Assembly: GCA_947572405.1 (NCBI GenBank)
Contig: CANPBV010000067.1
Location: 1 to 8,967 of the forward strand
From: an uncultured Mycoplasmatota bacterium
GTDB taxonomy: Bacteria > Bacillota_I > Bacilli_A > RF39 > UBA660
Direction of reading: 5' to 3'
Length of the DNA: 8,967 nucleotides
Shown here: piece after piece, positions 6,038-8,967 of the stretch
Layout of the letters: every line of letters begins with the position of its first letter
Numbering within the stretch: position 1 is the first letter of the stretch
The notes under the pieces: generated by a model
Told to the model about the DNA's origin: nothing
The model's input: the letters and a program-made list of their open reading frames with translations, nothing else
The model's database searches: none
Made by a program: the position numbers and the translations under genes

Positions 6038-6350
6038 TTAAATAGTCAAAATAAAGTAATTTAATTCAATACTTTCTTTCTTACCTTTTATCCCTAATTC
6101 AGCTTTTTTACTTTCCTTATTTCACTTGTATCATTCAATCGTGTTAATGCTTCTTTCTTTGGGGATTTTATTTTTATCTAATATATCTCCTGTTGGCTCA
6201 CCATATAAAACTTCTAATAATTATATATAAACCATTTCACCTTGTCATTCATGTAATAATTGTCATTATATATCAGGTCCTTCGTCGCTAAGAACTAAAT
6301 TTTAACCGAGACATTAGCTACATTGCTTCGTTTAACTCAGTTTTTGCATT
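6038..6350 (-). pseudogene. Decayed minus-strand gene, family not recognised
   Basis: The stretch between the terminator and the anchored-protein gene contains broken coding sequence on the minus strand. Reading 5' to 3', fragments in changing frames give KTELNEAM, ANVSVKI, then FLATKDLIYNDNYYMNDK followed by VKWFIYNY, then EVLYGEPTGDILDKNKIPK, then KEALTRLNDTSEIRKVKKLN, and finally KKAELGIKGKKESIELNYF ending in TAA at 6038. At least three frame changes or stops separate them. The pieces join smoothly into one plausible small protein, which argues for decay rather than noise. No function can be assigned. Confidence 0.4.
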
Positions 6351-6376
6351 TAATTTTCGTGGAAATTGAAAATTAG

Positions 6377-7297
6377 CTATTTTATTTCAAACTCAACAAA
6401 ATACTTTTCACTTACATTCGCAGAAGAAGCTATATTTTCTACTGATGTAAAATATCTTACTAATCTATATTTTCCTTTGTTTAATTTATCATAACCGTAG
6501 GACCATTCAATTATTTCTTCCTTTTTTTCATTTACTTTTATGCTATACAAACAGTCATTCCACAATAAAGTTTCCCTTGGTTGATATGTAATAAATTTTC
6601 CATTGTCATATTTTTCTAATGAATATTTTGGTCCATAATGATATGTTTGCTTTGCGTTATTTTTTATGATTAAAGTCATTCCACGATCTGTTAATGTATT
6701 TTCTTTTATGTCCATAGAAATTTTATCATTATCACTTAAATTCCATGTTAATCCATTATCTACACTAACAAAAACTAGTTCTATATCTTCATATCCAGTA
6801 TGATCCTCTGTCACTTGATATATAGAACATTTCAATTTCAATTCATTATTATCATAGTATGGGACATCCTCAACAGTTAAAGTTTCAATGTTTGGATTGT
6901 CATAATTAATTTTTCCATCAGTAAAAGTTTTACCTCCATCTTGGGTTACTTTAACCCCCATGTAATTATTATATTTAGTCAAATTAGGTTTAGAAATTGC
7001 AAAACCTAACTTTTTGTTCAAAAATACAAATTTAGGTTCCATGCTAACAATGATATTTTCTTCGGTTATATTTTCAAACTTTTTCCCTTTATTTATACTT
7101 TTTTGTACTCCAACAACTTGATTTTGACCTGCAGAATAATCATATCTTTCAAATCTTAAAATTTCATTATTAAATTCAATATAATATAATGTATTTTCAT
7201 CCTCATAAGAGTATTTATTTCTTATATTCATTAAGGTTACCGCGCCTATAATCAGTGCAGTGACAGCACCTACTAAAATAATAAATTTCTTTTTCAC
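6377..7297 (-). CDS. Membrane-anchored extracytoplasmic protein with Asp-box-like repeats
   Basis: The product has 306 residues when started at GTG 7297, which lies 8 bases after GAGG; an ATG at 7303 is too close to that site. The N terminus is basic (KKK) and followed by a hydrophobic segment FIILVGAVTALIIGAVTLM, giving a signal anchor with no lipobox cysteine, so the rest should face outside. Three short segments resemble sialidase/BNR Asp-boxes (S-x-D-x-G-x-T-W): SINKGKKFENI, TQDGGKTFTDG and SVDNGLTWNLSD. These mark beta-propeller-type folds and are structural, not catalytic. The last 45 residues (LNKGKYRLVRYF ... YFVEFEIK) resemble a bacterial Ig-like domain that follows many Bacillota surface proteins. 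No catalytic residues are recognisable. It appears monocistronic, with its own promoter upstream and the decayed gene downstream. The role is unknown. Confidence 0.8.
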   Translation of the reverse strand: MKKKFIILVGAVTALIIGAVTLMNIRNKYSYEDENTLYYIEFNNEILRFERYDYSAGQNQVVGVQKSINKGKKFENITEENIIVSMEPKFVFLNKKLGFAISKPNLTKYNNYMGVKVTQDGGKTFTDGKINYDNPNIETLTVEDVPYYDNNELKLKCSIYQVTEDHTGYEDIELVFVSVDNGLTWNLSDNDKISMDIKENTLTDRGMTLIIKNNAKQTYHYGPKYSLEKYDNGKFITYQPRETLLWNDCLYSIKVNEKKEEIIEWSYGYDKLNKGKYRLVRYFTSVENIASSANVSEKYFVEFEIK

Positions 7298-7348
7298 AGG
7301 CATTTCCTCATTTCTATAAACTATTTATGAATCGCATTTGATACTCTA

Positions 7349-7357
7349 ATTATATCA
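7349..7357 (-). promoter_or_regulatory. Extended -10 promoter of the anchored-protein gene
   Basis: The minus strand reads TGATATAAT, a perfect TATAAT with the TGn extension. The -35 region is poor (TATTAA at 17 bases), which extended -10 promoters tolerate. It lies about 50 bases upstream of the start codon and outside the IS3 element. Confidence 0.6.
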
Positions 7358-7428
7358 CTTCCTAAATTATTTTAATAGTGTATGAAAAGAAAAACATAAG
7401 ATTATAACCTGGTGTTAGGATAGAAATA

Positions 7429-7452
7429 TAGACAAGAAAAACTTTAGTAATG
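7429..7452 (+). repeat. IS3 left inverted repeat
   Basis: This segment starts TAGACA and ends CTTTAGTAATG, and matches the complement of 8657-8680 at 21 of 24 bases. It overlaps the likely IS promoter: TATACT at 7454-7459 is preceded by TGG as an extended -10. Confidence 0.7.
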
Positions 7453-7486
7453 GTATACTAGAAATATCAAGAAAGGGGAAGTGTCT

Positions 7487-7759
7487 ATGAAACAGGAACA
7501 TAAAAGTTATGATGAAGATTTCAAAAAAACAATAGTAGGTTTATATGAATCTGGAAAAAGAAAATCAGATTTAACAAGAGAATATGGCATATCTTATACA
7601 AACATAGATAATTGGATTAAGAAGTATGGAACAATTGTTACTTCGACTGGTGAAATAACTAATAATGATGAAATAATCAAATTGAAAAAGAAACCACATG
7701 AAGCCCAATCGGAGAATGAAATACTAAAAAAAGCAGTAGCCATATTCTCAAAAAAATAG
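7487..7759 (+). CDS. IS3-family transposase OrfA
   Basis: OrfA has 90 residues and provides DNA binding for the transposase. An N-terminal helix-turn-helix (about residues 8-45, SYDEDFKKTIVGLYESGKRK then DLTREYGISYTNIDNWIKKY) recognises the terminal repeats. A C-terminal leucine-zipper-like helix (EIIKLKKK ... EILKKAVAIF) mediates multimerisation. The start is ATG 7487 with AGGGG eight bases upstream; GTG 7481 in the same frame is too close. Two A7 runs (7726-7732 and 7750-7756) occur near the end. OrfB lies in the -1 frame, which is open from 7720, so either run could serve as the programmed -1 slippage site that makes OrfAB in this family. OrfA itself looks intact. Confidence 0.88.
   Translation: MKQEHKSYDEDFKKTIVGLYESGKRKSDLTREYGISYTNIDNWIKKYGTIVTSTGEITNNDEIIKLKKKPHEAQSENEILKKAVAIFSKK
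7657..7756 (+). promoter_or_regulatory. Probable -1 frameshift region between orfA and orfB
   Basis: Two seven-A runs, at 7726-7732 (ILKKA codons) and at 7750-7756 (just before the orfA TAG), fall inside the overlap where both the 0 and -1 frames are open. IS3 elements commonly shift at A AAA AAG/A heptamers. Position and frame agree; activity cannot be judged from the sequence. Confidence 0.5.
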
Positions 7760-8650
7760 AAGATAAAATCAAATTTATAGAGGATAATAAAAACAAATAT
7801 GATATTAGATTATTGTGTCGATGCTTAAATATACACCATTCTATTTATTACTATCATTGTAACCATACGACTAATAGTTACAAAAAAGCTAATCAACAAT
7901 TAGATGTGGAAATCACCAGAGTATTTAATGAATCTAAAGGAAGATATGGTTCACCTAAAATTACAAAAACTCTAAACAATCAGGGCATTAAAGTTAGTCA
8001 GAAAAGAGTTGTTAGAAGAATGAAAATATTAGATATTAGGTCTTAGAAGTATCACAATTAAAAAATTTAACCATTGCGGAAAATCAAAAACAGATAATAC
8101 AAAAGAATATCCTAACTTACTAAAACAAAATTTCCTTGCGGAAAAGCCAAGTCAAAAATGGGTTGGGGATATTACTTACATTTATACAATAGAAACAGGA
8201 TGGACTTACTTAGCGATAGTGATGGATTTATTTGACTTAAAAATAGTTAGTTGGAGTTATGGACTTTCTATGACAGAAGAACTAGTAATTGTGGCATTTA
8301 ACAAGGGATTGGTTACTCGTGGATTAAAGTGTGATGGAATATTCCATTCAGACAGAGGAAGCCAATATACATCAAACGATTATGAAAATTTATTATCTGC
8401 TTTAAAAATTAAACACTCATATAGTAAAAAAGGATACCCATATGATAACGCAAGTATGGAGAGCTTCAACGCCATATTAAAGAAAGAAAAAGTCAATGTA
8501 AATACGTATAAAACATTTCAAGAAGCTAAGTTAGTGATATTTGAATTTATAGAAAGTTGGTATAACAACAAACGTATTCATAGCACATTAGGATATATCA
8601 CACCCAATCAAAAGTATAATAGCTATATTACCAACTTAGCAACTGCTTAA
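7720..8650 (+). pseudogene. IS3-family transposase OrfB, frameshifted
   Basis: OrfB is the DDE catalytic part of the transposase. The first section, in the -1 frame, reads through KIEDKIKFIEDNKNKYDIRL, then the HTH_21-like segment ending VVRRMKILDIRS, and stops at a TAG at 8044-8046. Coding resumes in another frame as GLRSITIKKFNHCGKSKTD from about 8040 and continues unbroken to the stop at 8650. All three catalytic residues lie in this second part: Asp in WVGDITYIY, Asp in FHSDRGSQYTS, and Glu in DNASMESFNAILKKE with its partner Lys. The break is a net +1 change (1-base insertion or 2-base loss) near 8035-8045. Together with the normal programmed shift, two frame changes would be needed for a full product, so the element is probably inactive by itself. 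Confidence 0.85.
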
Positions 8651-8966
8651 TTTTTACATTACTAAAGAATTTCGTGTCTAAAAACTTGACATAAATCCAA
8701 ATAGAAGAGTGACTTTTTTCTAGAACTTTTAAATAAGTATTGTGAGGTCCACAGGCTTTAATTATATCTAGTTGTGTTTCATTAAAATATAAAACTAAAT
8801 CATTATAAAATGAACCTTGATTTTGTTTTATAGGAACAACGTAATCACCTTTTCGTTGAATAACAGATTTTATATTTTCTTTTTGCGTGTTTAAAGCATC
8901 CCAAGTAATAATATTTCCTAGTATAGCTAAAAAAGATACAACAACAATATCCCAAATTTTATATTT
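8628..8966 (-). pseudogene. ISAs1-family transposase fragment, internally deleted and truncated by the IS3 element
   Basis: An open minus-strand frame enters from the right window edge and reads 113 codons to a TAA at 8628. Residues 1-18 (KYKIWDIVVVSFLAILGN) resemble the N-terminal associated domain of ISAs1 transposases. The next residues (IITWDALNTQKENIKSVIQR, then KGDYVVPIKQNQGSFYNDL) match the DDE core, which normally lies about 150 residues further on, so the middle of the protein is missing without loss of frame. ISAs1-like sequence ends with KSHSSI near 8700. The rest (VKFLDTKFFSNVKIK...) is translated from the IS3 right end. No matching 3' part was found on the other side of the IS3 element. 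The true start lies outside the window. Confidence 0.75.
8657..8680 (-). repeat. IS3 right inverted repeat
   Basis: The complement of this segment starts TAGACACGAAA and ends CTTTAGTAATG, pairing with the left repeat at 21 of 24 bases. A further 11 bases to TTGACA at 8691 complete the right tip. Confidence 0.7.
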
Positions 8967-8967
8967 G

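Larger units (their letters stand above)
7413..8691 (+). mobile_element. IS3-family insertion sequence, degenerate
   Basis: The element carries orfA and orfB of IS3-family type. Subterminal inverted repeats are clear: positions 7429-7452 and the complement of 8657-8680 agree at 21 of 24 bases, both starting TAGACA and ending CTTTAGTAATG. The right tip reads TTGACA, so the complement begins TGTCAAG with the family's 5' TG. The left tip is less certain: TGTTAGG at 7413 is the best TG match, but this end is about 5 bases longer and poorly matched. I see no direct target repeat (CTGG on the left, TAAA on the right), consistent with an old or rearranged copy. Confidence 0.75.

Noticed and set aside
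7310..7412. Missing 3' part of the ISAs1 transposase to the left of the IS3 element
   Set aside because: This stretch contains only the promoter region of the anchored-protein gene; no ISAs1-like residues appear in any frame.
1..8967. CRISPR array, tRNA or rRNA
   Set aside because: No regularly spaced direct repeats, tRNA-like cloverleaf or rRNA sequence was seen on either strand.

Overview
The window is AT-rich DNA from a low-GC Gram-positive bacterium (Bacillota, probably a Clostridia-like lineage). This is inferred from base composition, strong AGGAGG-type ribosome binding sites, TTG/GTG starts, and the families present. It is an accessory region dominated by mobile elements, with one compact gene cluster that looks like an uncharacterised retron locus. 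All intact non-IS genes are on the minus strand.

Positions 3935 down to 868 (minus strand) form the core. In transcription order it encodes: (1) an XRE-type helix-turn-helix protein with an apparent C-terminal OB fold; (2) a short RecA-fold ATPase matching only the helicase half of DnaB; (3) a ~130-base intergenic stretch with three hairpins and a possible a1/a2 pairing, where a retron msr-msd would be expected; (4) a retron-type reverse transcriptase with the NAxxH and VTG signatures; (5) a DUF1810-family protein whose ribosome binding site begins 2 bases after the RT stop. A promoter and a small palindrome lie just upstream of gene 1. My inference is that these genes form one operon: a retron whose partners are replication-like proteins. 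Downstream lie a decayed ORF (595-789) and a small GIY-YIG-like protein (80-556).

Positions 4013-5913 hold a group II intron of about 1.9 kb on the same strand, with an intact-looking RT/maturase and recognisable domains V and VI. It is inserted exactly after the T-run of a bidirectional terminator hairpin (5914-5955), the target habit of class IIC introns, and it ends just upstream of the retron operon promoter. Domain V seems to carry an extra base. The window therefore contains two unrelated reverse transcriptases about 1.7 kb apart.

Positions 5956-7354 hold a decayed gene (about 6038-6350) and a membrane-anchored extracytoplasmic protein with Asp-box-like repeats and an Ig-like tail, preceded by an extended -10 promoter. 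Positions 7413-8691 are an IS3-family insertion sequence with a frameshifted orfB. It interrupts an ISAs1-family transposase fragment (8692 to the right edge) that itself appears internally deleted. No tRNA, rRNA or CRISPR array was seen.
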